Shown here piece by piece: positions 1-7,616 of a stretch of DNA of 64,000 nucleotides. A program made the position numbers and the translations under genes. This stretch comes from Salegentibacter sp. (GTDB taxonomy: Bacteria > Bacteroidota > Bacteroidia > Flavobacteriales > Flavobacteriaceae). The stretch's first letter is position 1. Every line of letters starts with the position of its first letter. The stretch lies in contig CP051246.1 in the NCBI GenBank assembly GCA_017795085.1, positions 682,001-746,000 on the forward strand, read 5' to 3'. The notes beneath the pieces were generated by a model. The model searched no databases. It was not told where the DNA came from and saw only the letters and a list, made by a program, of their open reading frames with translations.

Positions 1-118
1 TGCCGCCGGTAGAATAAATGGTAACCCCCAACTCGTTAAGTCTTTTGGCAATAGGCTCAAGCCCGTCTTTACTGAATACTGAAATTAAAGCAGATTTTGC
101 TTGTTTTAATTGGCTCAT
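1..118 (-). CDS. purH: PurH, bifunctional AICAR formyltransferase/IMP cyclohydrolase (5' part only)
   Basis: Only the first 39 codons are inside the window; the gene continues past position 1. The N-terminus reads MSQLKQAKSALISVFSKDG and continues with GLEPIAKRLNELGVTIYSTGG, the typical start of the MGS-like IMP cyclohydrolase domain of PurH, which catalyses the last two steps of IMP synthesis in the cytoplasm. The start ATG at 118 lies about 25 bases downstream of a perfect TACTTTTG promoter box on the same strand. It is divergent from the ABC permease gene. The identity is secure from this N-terminus; the rest of the protein cannot be seen. Confidence 0.88.
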   Translation of the reverse strand, partial: MSQLKQAKSALISVFSKDGLEPIAKRLNELGVTIYSTGG

Positions 119-140
119 TGTGTTGTATTTGATAAAGTGG

Positions 141-148
141 CAAAAGTA
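141..148 (-). promoter_or_regulatory. Promoter -7 box of purH
   Basis: TACTTTTG on the minus strand fits the Bacteroidota primary-sigma -7 consensus TAnnTTTG and sits 23 bases upstream of the purH ATG. The -33 element is not obvious. Confidence 0.55.
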
Positions 149-263
149 AGTATTTAACATAAAAACCTAAAGGTGTTTTGGCTTATTTCTCAATAAAATT
201 TGTAACGAATTTTCAAGATGGGCGTCTTACTGTTAAACCGTTTAAAAACAGGTCGCTTAACTC

Positions 264-1517
264 ATGTTGATATATCTACGAGTACTAAAAGAAAGTTTTT
301 ATTTTGCAATAAATGCGCTTAAAAATAATAAGCTGCGAACTTTTCTTTCGTTGTTGGGGGTTACTATAGGTATTTTTTCAATTATTGCAGTTTTGGCTGC
401 TGTAGATTCTCTTGAAAAGGAAATTAAAGGAAGCCTGAGCGCATTAGATAACAGTACTATTGTAGTTATGCGGTTTTCTTTTGGCCCTACCGATGTACCT
501 CAATGGAAGCGGGAACAATTTCCTGATGTTTCTTATGAAGAATACAATTATTTAAAGAGAAATTTACCTGAAACCGAAGCGGTGAGCTATGTGATTGGTG
601 TTCCCAGCGAACCGATTAAATTTCAGGGTGTTACTAGTGAGGGGGTTGATATAGGCGCAGTAACCAGCGAATATTACAATATTGAAGCTTTTGAATTGGA
701 AGATGGGCGGTTTTTTAATGAACCTGAATCGGTGGCGGGCTCAGCGGTGGTGGTATTAGGGCATGAAATTGCACAAAATCTTTTCGGAAATTCCAATCCG
801 TTGGGGCAACAGGTGCGTATATACGGCCGTAAAGTTAGTGTAATCGGAGTTTTGAAAAAACAGGGTGCAAGTCTTTTTGGAAGCTCTCGTGATGGGCAGG
901 CTTTTGTTCCTGCTAACCTCGTGCGGCGGATCTTTGGGGATGAGAATCGTATGGTTTTTCCTCAGCTTGTTTTAAAGCCTGAAAAAGATATAGATAATGA
1001 TGAATATATAGCAAACGTTGAACAACAACTTCGTAATATCCGTGGAATTAAACCCGGTGATGATAATAATTTCTTTATAAATCAATTGCAGGGCTTTGCC
1101 GATTTTATAGACAATATTACCGGGCAAATGAATGTTATTGGGCTAATAATTAGTGGATTTTCTCTGCTGGTGGGCGGTTTTGGGATAGCTAATATTATGT
1201 TTGTAAGTGTAAAAGAGCGTACCAACCTTATCGGGATTCAAAAATCACTTGGCGCAAAGAATAAATTTATCCTGGCCCAGTTTTTATTTGAAGCTATAAT
1301 TTTATCGGTAATCGGTGGGCTTATTGGACTTTTCTTTGTGTGGCTAACTTCTATAATCGCTTCGCAGTTTACCGGCGATTTCCAATTTGTGCTTTCTCCC
1401 TGGAATTTATTTCTCGGTACCGTGGTAGCTGCAGTAATCGGACTTGTTTCAGGAATAATTCCCGCGATTTCTGCTTCAAAATTAGACCCCGTAGAAGCAA
1501 TTAGAACGGGAATATAA
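264..1517 (+). CDS. ABC transporter permease, MacB/FtsX type
   Basis: A 417-residue inner-membrane permease of the MacB_PCD plus FtsX architecture. There is one membrane segment near residues 25-50 (LRTFLSLLGVTIGIFSIIAV), a large periplasmic domain to about residue 280, then three C-terminal segments, the first followed by the FtsX-type stretch with KERTNLIGIQKSLGAKN. The end (PAISASKLDPVEAIRTG) is the classic family C-terminus. Such permeases work with a separate ATPase in mechanotransmission or efflux of peptides, lipids or drugs; no ATPase gene adjoins it here, so the substrate is unknown. It is transcribed alone, divergently from purH. Confidence 0.9.
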   Translation: MLIYLRVLKESFYFAINALKNNKLRTFLSLLGVTIGIFSIIAVLAAVDSLEKEIKGSLSALDNSTIVVMRFSFGPTDVPQWKREQFPDVSYEEYNYLKRNLPETEAVSYVIGVPSEPIKFQGVTSEGVDIGAVTSEYYNIEAFELEDGRFFNEPESVAGSAVVVLGHEIAQNLFGNSNPLGQQVRIYGRKVSVIGVLKKQGASLFGSSRDGQAFVPANLVRRIFGDENRMVFPQLVLKPEKDIDNDEYIANVEQQLRNIRGIKPGDDNNFFINQLQGFADFIDNITGQMNVIGLIISGFSLLVGGFGIANIMFVSVKERTNLIGIQKSLGAKNKFILAQFLFEAIILSVIGGLIGLFFVWLTSIIASQFTGDFQFVLSPWNLFLGTVVAAVIGLVSGIIPAISASKLDPVEAIRTGI

Positions 1518-1589
1518 GAAAAAAGTGCAAAATTAGAAGTACAAAATACGTAGTGAATTTTTCAACTTCGTACTTTTAATTTCGTACTT

Positions 1590-2048
1590 CTAACTTAAAA
1601 TTTTCGCTACTTCTTCATTAACCCATTGTAAAAAGTGTTCGTCTTCAATATTAAAAGGATCGGGAGTATGCGAATCGATATCAATTTGGCCAATGTTTTC
1701 ACCGTTTAGAAATAACGGGATTACTATTTCGGCCTTAACGTGAATACTGCAGGCAATGTAATTGTTTTGTGCTTTTACATCGGGTACCACAAAGTTTTTA
1801 TTGGAAACCGCTACCTGGCCGCAAATGCCTTTACCGAAAGGAATAATGGTATGATCGGTAGGTTCACCGGCAAAAGCGCTTAATTTTAATTCTTCTTTAT
1901 CACCGTTTTTAAAATAAAACCCTACCCAGTCGTAATACGGAATATTCTCTCGCAAGACTTCACAAACCTGTTCCAATCGGTGTTCTACAGATAGGTTCTT
2001 TTCTTCTAAAATCGCTTTTACTTCGGGTTTTAATCTTTCAAAAGGCAT
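1590..2048 (-). CDS. GAF-domain protein, free methionine-(R)-sulfoxide reductase family
   Basis: A single GAF domain of about 152 residues resembling fRMsr (E. coli YebR/MsrC type), which reduces free methionine-R-sulfoxide in the cytoplasm. Signature parts are YYDWVGFYF, IPFGKGICGQVA, VPDVKAQNNYIACS and GQIDIDSHTPDPF. Two of the three conserved cysteines are present (GICG and IACS, 24 residues apart); the position ten residues before GICG, where characterised enzymes carry a third cysteine, is histidine. I place the start at 2048 because the longer ATG at 2078 lies upstream of a perfect TACTTTTG promoter box (2066-2073), and MPFERLKPEVKAIL aligns with the usual family N-terminus. Confidence 0.85.
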   Translation of the reverse strand: MPFERLKPEVKAILEEKNLSVEHRLEQVCEVLRENIPYYDWVGFYFKNGDKEELKLSAFAGEPTDHTIIPFGKGICGQVAVSNKNFVVPDVKAQNNYIACSIHVKAEIVIPLFLNGENIGQIDIDSHTPDPFNIEDEHFLQWVNEEVAKILS

Positions 2049-2065
2049 AATTGCTAAATTTGTTA

Positions 2066-2073
2066 CAAAAGTA
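2066..2073 (-). promoter_or_regulatory. Promoter -7 box of the GAF/fRMsr gene
   Basis: TACTTTTG on the minus strand, 18 bases before the ATG at 2048. Its position decides between the two possible starts, since the ATG at 2078 would lie upstream of the transcription start. Confidence 0.55.
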
Positions 2074-2136
2074 TTCATTTTTTAGTGCAGCCCACGAAGC
2101 TTAAATCTATAAATTTGTTAAAAACCAAACTTTGAT

Positions 2137-2676
2137 TTGCTAAAACTTTTTGTGAAATATAAATCGGTACTGCGTTTTATTTTTATGTTTTTGGGCAGTT
2201 AGCTGGTTTTTTCGGTAGTATACAATCTCTATCTCAAATTTTTCCGTTCCGCAGTTTACTATCCGGACTATATCACTTATTTGGTGGCGCGCCAAAGCGA
2301 AATTTTAATCAGTAGTTTTGGTTATAATGCAGAAATTCTTCCGCATAAAACCGAACTTTCCATGAGACTTATTGTGAATGAGGTTTATCTGGCGAGAATT
2401 GTGGAAGGCTGTAACGCCATAAGTATAATGATACTTTTCGCAGCCTTTGTGTTGTCTTTTTTTGGAAAATTAAAACTCACTCTTTTCTATATTTTGGCAG
2501 GAGCCGTGATTATTTATGCGATGAATATTGTGAGAATTGCTGTTTTAGCAATAGGAATATACGAACTTCCACAGCATACCGAGTTTTTGCACAGTATTAT
2601 TTTTCCGCTCATTATTTATGGTACCGTATTTTTACTGTGGGTAGTTTGGGTACGTATTTATGCGAATCAACGATGA
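2137..2676 (+). pseudogene. xrtF: Exosortase family protein XrtF interrupted by an in-frame TAG
   Basis: The downstream open part (2203-2676) encodes an exosortase/archaeosortase-fold membrane protein with the expected catalytic triad: Cys in EGCNAIS (codon 2410), Arg in NIVRIAV (codon 2533) and His in EFLHSIIF (codon 2590), plus hydrophobic segments around them. Reading the same frame upstream gives LLKLFVKYKSVLRFIFMFLGS, then TAG at 2200-2202, then LVFSVVYNLYLKF, which is a continuous XrtF N-terminus with a stop where homologues carry a sense codon (probably Tyr). The true start is unclear; TTG at 2137 is the best candidate. Exosortases are presumed transpeptidases that process C-terminally tagged surface proteins. 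The gene overlaps its partner by an ATGA junction. It is either a recent pseudogene, a sequencing error, or expressed only as a shortened product from TTG at 2281. Confidence 0.75.
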
Positions 2677-2999
2677 AAAACCTAAAAAAAATATTGATTA
2701 TTGGAGTTTTGGTGATTTTGCTGGCCCTTGTCAGGTTTTTTGAGTATCAACTTTTTTACGATCCTTTAGTTGATTTTTATCGGTTTGGGGGTTATCTCTC
2801 AGGAGAAATCCCGGAAATTAATTTTCTTAAATTATTGCTGAATCTTAGCTTTGGGTTTTGGTTGAACACCGGTATTTCCCTGCTGATTTTATACTTCGCT
2901 TTTTTTGATAAAGGCATTCTGAAATTCGGCACACTGCTGTATATACTAATTCACCCTGTTTTTATCCTTATTTTGCTACCGGGCTTTTTATTATTATAG
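2673..2999 (+). CDS. Exosortase F-associated protein
   Basis: A 108-residue membrane protein with about three hydrophobic segments (residues 5-22, 45-75 and 84-108) and the central motif RFFEYQLFYDPLVDFYR, typical of the small protein that accompanies XrtF in Flavobacteriia. Its function is unknown. ATG at 2673 overlaps the xrtF stop codon (ATGA), so the pair was one operon with coupled translation. The frame is intact although xrtF is interrupted, which fits a recent lesion in xrtF. Confidence 0.8.
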   Translation: MKNLKKILIIGVLVILLALVRFFEYQLFYDPLVDFYRFGGYLSGEIPEINFLKLLLNLSFGFWLNTGISLLILYFAFFDKGILKFGTLLYILIHPVFILILLPGFLLL

Positions 3000-3002
3000 A
3001 TT

Positions 3003-3036
3003 GCAAAGCCCCCCTGGCTCCTAAAGTGGGAATTAG
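3003..3036 (-). repeat. Dispersed GC-rich palindromic repeat, family 3 copy
   Basis: Read on the minus strand it has the pattern CTAATTCCCACTTTAGG followed by AGCCAGGGGGGCTTTGC. Related copies occur at 7541-7560, 7661-7691 and 12280-12316. The CCC/GGG halves can form a hairpin, and the element ends in GGGGCTTT. It lies between the exosortase pair and the copper island. Confidence 0.5.
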
Positions 3037-3086
3037 TAAGCCTTCGGGTTTTCTGAAGCCTTTGAAGTTCAGTTTTTGAATTTATT

Positions 3087-3113
3087 CGTTACACTGAACT
3101 TGTTTCAGGCTCT
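3087..3113 (+). repeat. Dispersed repeat family 1, single left arm
   Basis: A 27-base arm with core CTGAACTTGTTTCAGG, matching the arms of complete elements at 16947-17032 and 12766-12836. No right arm follows, so this is a degenerate or solo copy. Confidence 0.6.
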
Positions 3114-3179
3114 CATCCTGCCGTTTTTAAGACCCAAATCCCATAATTTTGAAAGTTTTTCCCTAAAACCTGAAAAGGC

Positions 3180-3206
3180 TTGTTATCAAAATTTTACTTA
3201 TTTTTG
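3180..3206 (+). promoter_or_regulatory. Promoter of the copper island (HYC_CC_PP gene)
   Basis: TATTTTTG at 3199-3206 matches TAnnTTTG, with TTG at 3180-3182 as a possible -33 element. The -7 box ends only seven bases before the ATG at 3214, so the transcript would be nearly leaderless. Confidence 0.45.
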
Positions 3207-3213
3207 TAATCTA

Positions 3214-3609
3214 ATGAAAAAGCGTTTTCAAAATAGTATTTCTGTGGTAATGGCACTTCTAGTGTTATTTTCAACCTTTTCGTTTACGGTTGATAAGCAC
3301 TACTGTGGGAAAGTTTTGGTAGATAAAGCCATTTTTTCTGAAGCTAAAACCTGCGGAATGCAAATGGAAACTACTTTAGAAAAAGATTCCTGCTGTACTA
3401 ATGAAAAGGTTGCAATAGACGGGCAGGACGAACTAAAACACCATTTTGAAAAGCTTGATTTTCAACAACAGGTTTTCGTCGCAAGTTTTACCTTTTCATA
3501 TCTCGAGATATTCGAAAGCCTTCCCACTCAAATTATTCCGTTTAAAGATTATTCCCCGCCTTTGCTGATTTCCGATATTCAGTTGGAAGACCAGGTTTTC
3601 CTTATTTGA
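3214..3609 (+). CDS. HYC_CC_PP family protein (copper-island leader gene)
   Basis: A 131-residue secreted or membrane-anchored protein with an N-terminal signal segment (residues 8-27, VVMALLVLFSTFSFTV). The family's naming motifs are all present: HYCGKVLVD just after the signal, SCCTNE in the middle and YSPPLL near the end. Families of this kind stand upstream of CusA-type exporters in Bacteroidota; four cysteines, a histidine and several methionines suggest periplasmic metal binding, but no activity is known. I chose ATG 3214 because a longer frame running in from 3076 is mostly repeat-derived, lacks a signal peptide at its start, and lies upstream of the promoter box. Confidence 0.8.
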   Translation: MKKRFQNSISVVMALLVLFSTFSFTVDKHYCGKVLVDKAIFSEAKTCGMQMETTLEKDSCCTNEKVAIDGQDELKHHFEKLDFQQQVFVASFTFSYLEIFESLPTQIIPFKDYSPPLLISDIQLEDQVFLI

Positions 3610-3633
3610 TATACAATCTGACCACCTTTATGG

Positions 3634-3660
3634 GGTCATCCTGAACTTGTTTTAGGGGCT
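3634..3660 (+). repeat. Dispersed repeat family 1, single left arm
   Basis: A 27-base stretch with core TCCTGAACTTGTTTTAGG that aligns without gaps to the family 1 arm. It lies in the spacer between the HYC_CC_PP gene and cusA. Confidence 0.5.
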
Positions 3661-3688
3661 TACTCCTTTCTCTATCTGTTAATGGTTT

Positions 3689-3702
3689 AGCAGCAAGCTG
3701 CT
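3689..3702 (+). other. Small perfect hairpin upstream of cusA
   Basis: AGCAGC-AA-GCTGCT followed by GTTTT is a short perfect stem-loop 28 bases before the cusA start. It could act as a weak attenuator or a processing/stability element between the first and second island genes; this is inference. Confidence 0.3.
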
Positions 3703-3730
3703 GTTTTAAAAATGTATATCAAGCAAATTT

Positions 3731-6700
3731 ATGTTCAATAAGCTTATAAATTACTTTCTGTATAATCGTCTGGTTTCAGTGCTTTTACTTTTGGCTTTAA
3801 TCGGTTGGGGATTGGTCACTGCGCCATTCGATTGGGATACGGGTTTTTTGCCCAAGGATTCTGTGCCGGTAGATGCCATTCCCGATATAGGTGAAAATCA
3901 GCAAATTGTTTTCACTAAATGGTCGGGTCGGTCGCCGCAGGATATTGAAGACCAAATCACTTATCCGCTTACCAGTTCGCTTTTGGGAATTCCCGGGGTA
4001 AAATCGGTACGCAGTAATTCAATGTTTGGTTTTTCCAGCATCTATATCATTTTTGAAGAAGATATTGAGTTTTATTGGTCACGTAGCCGGATATTGGAGA
4101 AACTGAATTCCCTTCCCGCTAATTTATTGCCGGAAGAGGTTAAACCTACTTTAGGCCCTGATGCTACCGCACTTGGTCAGGTTTTTTGGTATACTTTAGA
4201 AGGCCGGGATAAAGATGGAAATGTAACCGGCGGATGGGATGCCCACGAGTTGCGAAGTATTCAGGATTTTTACGTAAAACCGGGACTAAGTGCTGCCGCA
4301 GGTGTCTCAGAAGTAGCTTCCGTAGGCGGACAAATTCAGGAATATCAAATTGATGTAAATCCTGATGCTTTAAAAGCTTACAATATTGGTATTGATAAAG
4401 TGGTTGATGTGGTTCGGAATTCTAACCGTGACGCCGGAGCAAAAACTTTAGAAGTTAACAAGGTGGAATACCTGGTTCGGGGCCTTGGCTACATCGAATC
4501 GGTGGAAGATATTGAAAACACCGTGGTTGCTGAAAATGATAACAGCCCGGTACTTATAAGTGATTTAGCTGAAGTTGGCCTTGGCCCTGCCGAGCGTAGG
4601 GGAATTCTGGATAAAGGTGGCGCCGATGTTACCGGCGGGGTAGTGGTGGCCCGTTATGGCTCCAATCCGCTGGAAGTTATACAAAATACAAAAGATAAGA
4701 TTAACGAGATTTCATCCGGACTTCCGAAGAAAACATTGGAAGATGGTACCGAAAGCCAGGTAACCATAGTACCTTTTTATGATCGAACACAACTCATTAA
4801 CGAAACCATAGGGACTTTAGAGCGAGCTTTATCTCACGAAATACTTATTAGCATTATTGTAATTATTGTATTAGTCCTGAATTTACGGGCTTCGGTTTTA
4901 ATTTCAAGTTTGCTGCCTATTGGGGTTTTAATGACCTTTATCGCTATGCGTTATTTTAACGTAGATGCCAATGTGGTTGCACTTTCCGGTATTGCGATTG
5001 CCATCGGGGTGATGGTAGATGTTGGGATCGTTTTTGTTGAAAATACAGTACGCCATCTCGAAATGCGCAAAAACCAAGGAGCGCGTGGTGAAAAATTATT
5101 GGCGATAATAAGCAAAGCTATTACTGAAGTCGCACCGGCGGTGGTTACTGCCCTGGCTACTACTATCGTAAGTTTTCTACCGGTATTCTTTTTGGAAAAT
5201 GCTGAAGGAAAATTATTTCGCCCGCTGGCTTTTACCAAGACCTTCGCTTTAATTGCAGCTTTTATCACCGGAGTTTTGCTGTTACCCATGCTTTCTTACT
5301 TCGCTTTTAATATTAAGATCAACAAAGAGAGAAGCCGAAAAATAGGTCATATTATTCTGATTGTTTCCGGGCTGTTATTGGCCATTATCTTTAAATTTTG
5401 GTTGCCTTTAGCGTTAACTCTAATCGGGGTATTAAAATTACTGGAAAGCTATAAACCTGATTTATTCGGGAGGTTTTCAGAAAGAATTATAATGCTTATT
5501 GTTTTGCTGGTAAGTGTCCTTTTTCTTTCTGAAGAATGGATGCCACTCGGTTTTGGAAATTCTCTTTTTTCAAACTATCTGTTTGTTCTAGTTTTACTCG
5601 GTCTTACACTAATAATGCTTTTGGCGGTAGTGAAATTTTACAGCTCTATTTTGAATTGGTGCCTACTCAATAAGGGCAAATTTTTAATGCTGCCAATAAT
5701 CACCATTTTCTTTGGACTAATGATTTGGTTTGGTTTTCCAAACCTTTTTGGGTTTACCGCCAACGGATTTGATAAAATTGGTTGGAACATACGTACAACC
5801 AGTGTTTGGAGTGGAATGGCTCATACATTTCCGGGAGTTGGTAAAGAATTTATGCCTTCGCTTAATGAAGGCAGTTTTCTCTTGATGCCTACCAGCATGA
5901 CCCACGCCGGCATTGAAGAAACCCGGAAAACCCTGCAACAACTTGATATTGCGGTAACCAATATTCCTGAAGTTGATATTGCAGTGGGAAAATTGGGCCG
6001 AATAGAAAGTGCACTCGATCCTGCACCAATTTCGATGTATGAGAACATCATCAATTACAAACCCGAGTATATCCTGAATGAAAATGGAAGACTTCAGGCG
6101 TTTAAAGTTGATGAAGAGAAACGCTTTATTTTGAAAACCGGTGATACCCTTAGCAATGCTGAAGCTGTTGAACAAGGAATTTCAGAAAGCGATTTGATAA
6201 AAGATGAGAATGGTGAATTTTACCGAAACTGGCGGCCCGAGATTAAAAGCCCCGATGATATTTGGAATGAAATCGTGCAGCGTACCCGTCTGCCGGGCGT
6301 AACTTCAGCACCAAAATTACAGCCCATTGAAACCCGGTTGGTCATGTTACAAACCGGAATGCGGGCACCGATGGGAATAAAGGTTTTTGGCTCCGATTTA
6401 CAAACCATCCAGGATTTTGGGATTAAACTTGAAGAAATTTTGAAAGAGGTACCATCGGTAAAAAAACAAGCTGTTTTTGCTGATCGGATTGTGGGTAAAC
6501 CCTACCTGGAAATCGATATAGACCGTAATGCCATTGCCCGCTATGGCTTGAGTATCGAGCAAGTACAGCAAAGCCTGGAAACTGCTGTGGGAGGTATGAA
6601 AATTACCGAAACTGTAGAAGGTCGCGAGCGTTTTCCGGTTCGTGTGCGTTTTCCGCGTGAGTTGCGTGACGATCCCGAAAGTATTGAAAGAATTTTGGTG

Positions 6701-7591
6701 CCAACTTCTAAAGGTGTACAAATTCCGCTTGGCGAATTGGCTGAAATCAAGTATGAACGCGGCCCGCAGATGATAAAAAGTGAGGATACGTTTCTTACCG
6801 GCTATGTGCTTTTTGATCGTATGGACGATTATGCCGAAGTAGATGCGGTAAACGCTGCTCAGGCCGAAATTGAAAAACGAATAGAAAGTGGCGAACTTAA
6901 AGTGCCTGAAGGGGTGAGTTATAAATTTTCAGGAAATTATGAAAACCAGGTCAGGGCAGTAGAACGGCTTTCAATTCTAATTCCAATTTGTTTGATCATT
7001 ATTTTTCTGTTGCTGTATTTTCAGTTTAAAAGTGTCATAGCTTCTACAATTCATTTTTCGGGAGTCTTTGTGGCTTTTGCCGGCGGATTTATCATGGTCT
7101 GGCTTTACGGGCAGGAATGGTTTATGGATTTTGCCATTTCTGAAACAAATATGCGGGATCTTTTTCAAATGGGAACGGTTAATTTAAGTGTTGCAGTTTG
7201 GGTTGGTTTTATAGCCCTTTTCGGAATCGCTACCGATGATGGGGTTTTGATGGGAACCTATATTCACCAGGTTTTTGAACGAAAAAAACCAAAAACCGTG
7301 AAAGAAGTGAGAGCGGCAGTTATGGAAGCGGGCTTAAAGCGGGTACGCCCTGCGATGATGACCACCGCCGTTACGATTATTGCCCTTTATCCGGTCCTGA
7401 CTTCCACAGGAAAAGGATCAGATATTATGGTGCCGATGGCCATCCCGATTGTTGGCGGTATGCTCATTCAGATCATGACCATTTTCGTAGTTCCCGTTTT
7501 ACAGGCGATGTGGAGAGAAAACAAAAGCCCTGAACCCCTTCTAGCTCCCCTGAAGGGGAAGCAGAAGGTTCCGTTAAATCTAATAACCTAA
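3731..7591 (+). CDS. cusA: CusA/CzcA-type heavy-metal RND exporter
   Basis: A 1286-residue inner-membrane proton-driven pump of the HME-RND family, exporting Cu(I)/Ag(I) or related ions through a CusCBA-type tripartite complex. Family marks include VPVDAIPDIGENQQIVF near residue 50, the charged relay segment GVMVDVGIVFVENT (Asp about 430, Glu about 437) and LQTGMRAPMGIKVFG in the porter domain. It is about 240 residues longer than E. coli CusA, because of extra hydrophobic segments around residues 535-660 and an insertion around residues 770-850; long forms of this kind are usual in Bacteroidota. The last roughly 16 residues come from a dispersed repeat (7541-7560). cusC follows after 25 bases, so the genes are co-transcribed. 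Confidence 0.93.
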   Translation: MFNKLINYFLYNRLVSVLLLLALIGWGLVTAPFDWDTGFLPKDSVPVDAIPDIGENQQIVFTKWSGRSPQDIEDQITYPLTSSLLGIPGVKSVRSNSMFGFSSIYIIFEEDIEFYWSRSRILEKLNSLPANLLPEEVKPTLGPDATALGQVFWYTLEGRDKDGNVTGGWDAHELRSIQDFYVKPGLSAAAGVSEVASVGGQIQEYQIDVNPDALKAYNIGIDKVVDVVRNSNRDAGAKTLEVNKVEYLVRGLGYIESVEDIENTVVAENDNSPVLISDLAEVGLGPAERRGILDKGGADVTGGVVVARYGSNPLEVIQNTKDKINEISSGLPKKTLEDGTESQVTIVPFYDRTQLINETIGTLERALSHEILISIIVIIVLVLNLRASVLISSLLPIGVLMTFIAMRYFNVDANVVALSGIAIAIGVMVDVGIVFVENTVRHLEMRKNQGARGEKLLAIISKAITEVAPAVVTALATTIVSFLPVFFLENAEGKLFRPLAFTKTFALIAAFITGVLLLPMLSYFAFNIKINKERSRKIGHIILIVSGLLLAIIFKFWLPLALTLIGVLKLLESYKPDLFGRFSERIIMLIVLLVSVLFLSEEWMPLGFGNSLFSNYLFVLVLLGLTLIMLLAVVKFYSSILNWCLLNKGKFLMLPIITIFFGLMIWFGFPNLFGFTANGFDKIGWNIRTTSVWSGMAHTFPGVGKEFMPSLNEGSFLLMPTSMTHAGIEETRKTLQQLDIAVTNIPEVDIAVGKLGRIESALDPAPISMYENIINYKPEYILNENGRLQAFKVDEEKRFILKTGDTLSNAEAVEQGISESDLIKDENGEFYRNWRPEIKSPDDIWNEIVQRTRLPGVTSAPKLQPIETRLVMLQTGMRAPMGIKVFGSDLQTIQDFGIKLEEILKEVPSVKKQAVFADRIVGKPYLEIDIDRNAIARYGLSIEQVQQSLETAVGGMKITETVEGRERFPVRVRFPRELRDDPESIERILVPTSKGVQIPLGELAEIKYERGPQMIKSEDTFLTGYVLFDRMDDYAEVDAVNAAQAEIEKRIESGELKVPEGVSYKFSGNYENQVRAVERLSILIPICLIIIFLLLYFQFKSVIASTIHFSGVFVAFAGGFIMVWLYGQEWFMDFAISETNMRDLFQMGTVNLSVAVWVGFIALFGIATDDGVLMGTYIHQVFERKKPKTVKEVRAAVMEAGLKRVRPAMMTTAVTIIALYPVLTSTGKGSDIMVPMAIPIVGGMLIQIMTIFVVPVLQAMWRENKSPEPLLAPLKGKQKVPLNLIT
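7541..7560 (+). repeat. Family 3 palindromic repeat inside the cusA 3' end
   Basis: CTCCCCTGAAGGGG is a palindrome of the family 3 type and supplies cusA codons 1271-1277 (around LAPLKGK). The final residues look repeat-derived and not like CusA. Confidence 0.5.
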
Positions 7592-7616
7592 GAGAATAGA
7601 TTATAAAATACTGAAG

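Noticed and set aside
2078..2078. Longer start of the fRMsr-like gene at ATG 2078
   Set aside because: It lies upstream of the perfect -7 box at 2066-2073, and the extra residues do not resemble the family.
2200..2202. TAG in xrtF as stop-codon recoding (pyrrolysine or amber suppression)
   Set aside because: TAG and TAA both interrupt other frames here, no recoding machinery is visible, and a single lesion is simpler.
3076..3213. N-terminal extension of the HYC_CC_PP protein
   Set aside because: The sequence consists largely of a family 1 repeat arm and lies upstream of the promoter; the signal peptide begins only at 3214.
3731..7591. The unusual length of CusA as a sign of frameshift or gene fusion
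   Set aside because: The frame is continuous, the extra parts are hydrophobic or porter-like, and long CusA forms are usual in Bacteroidota.
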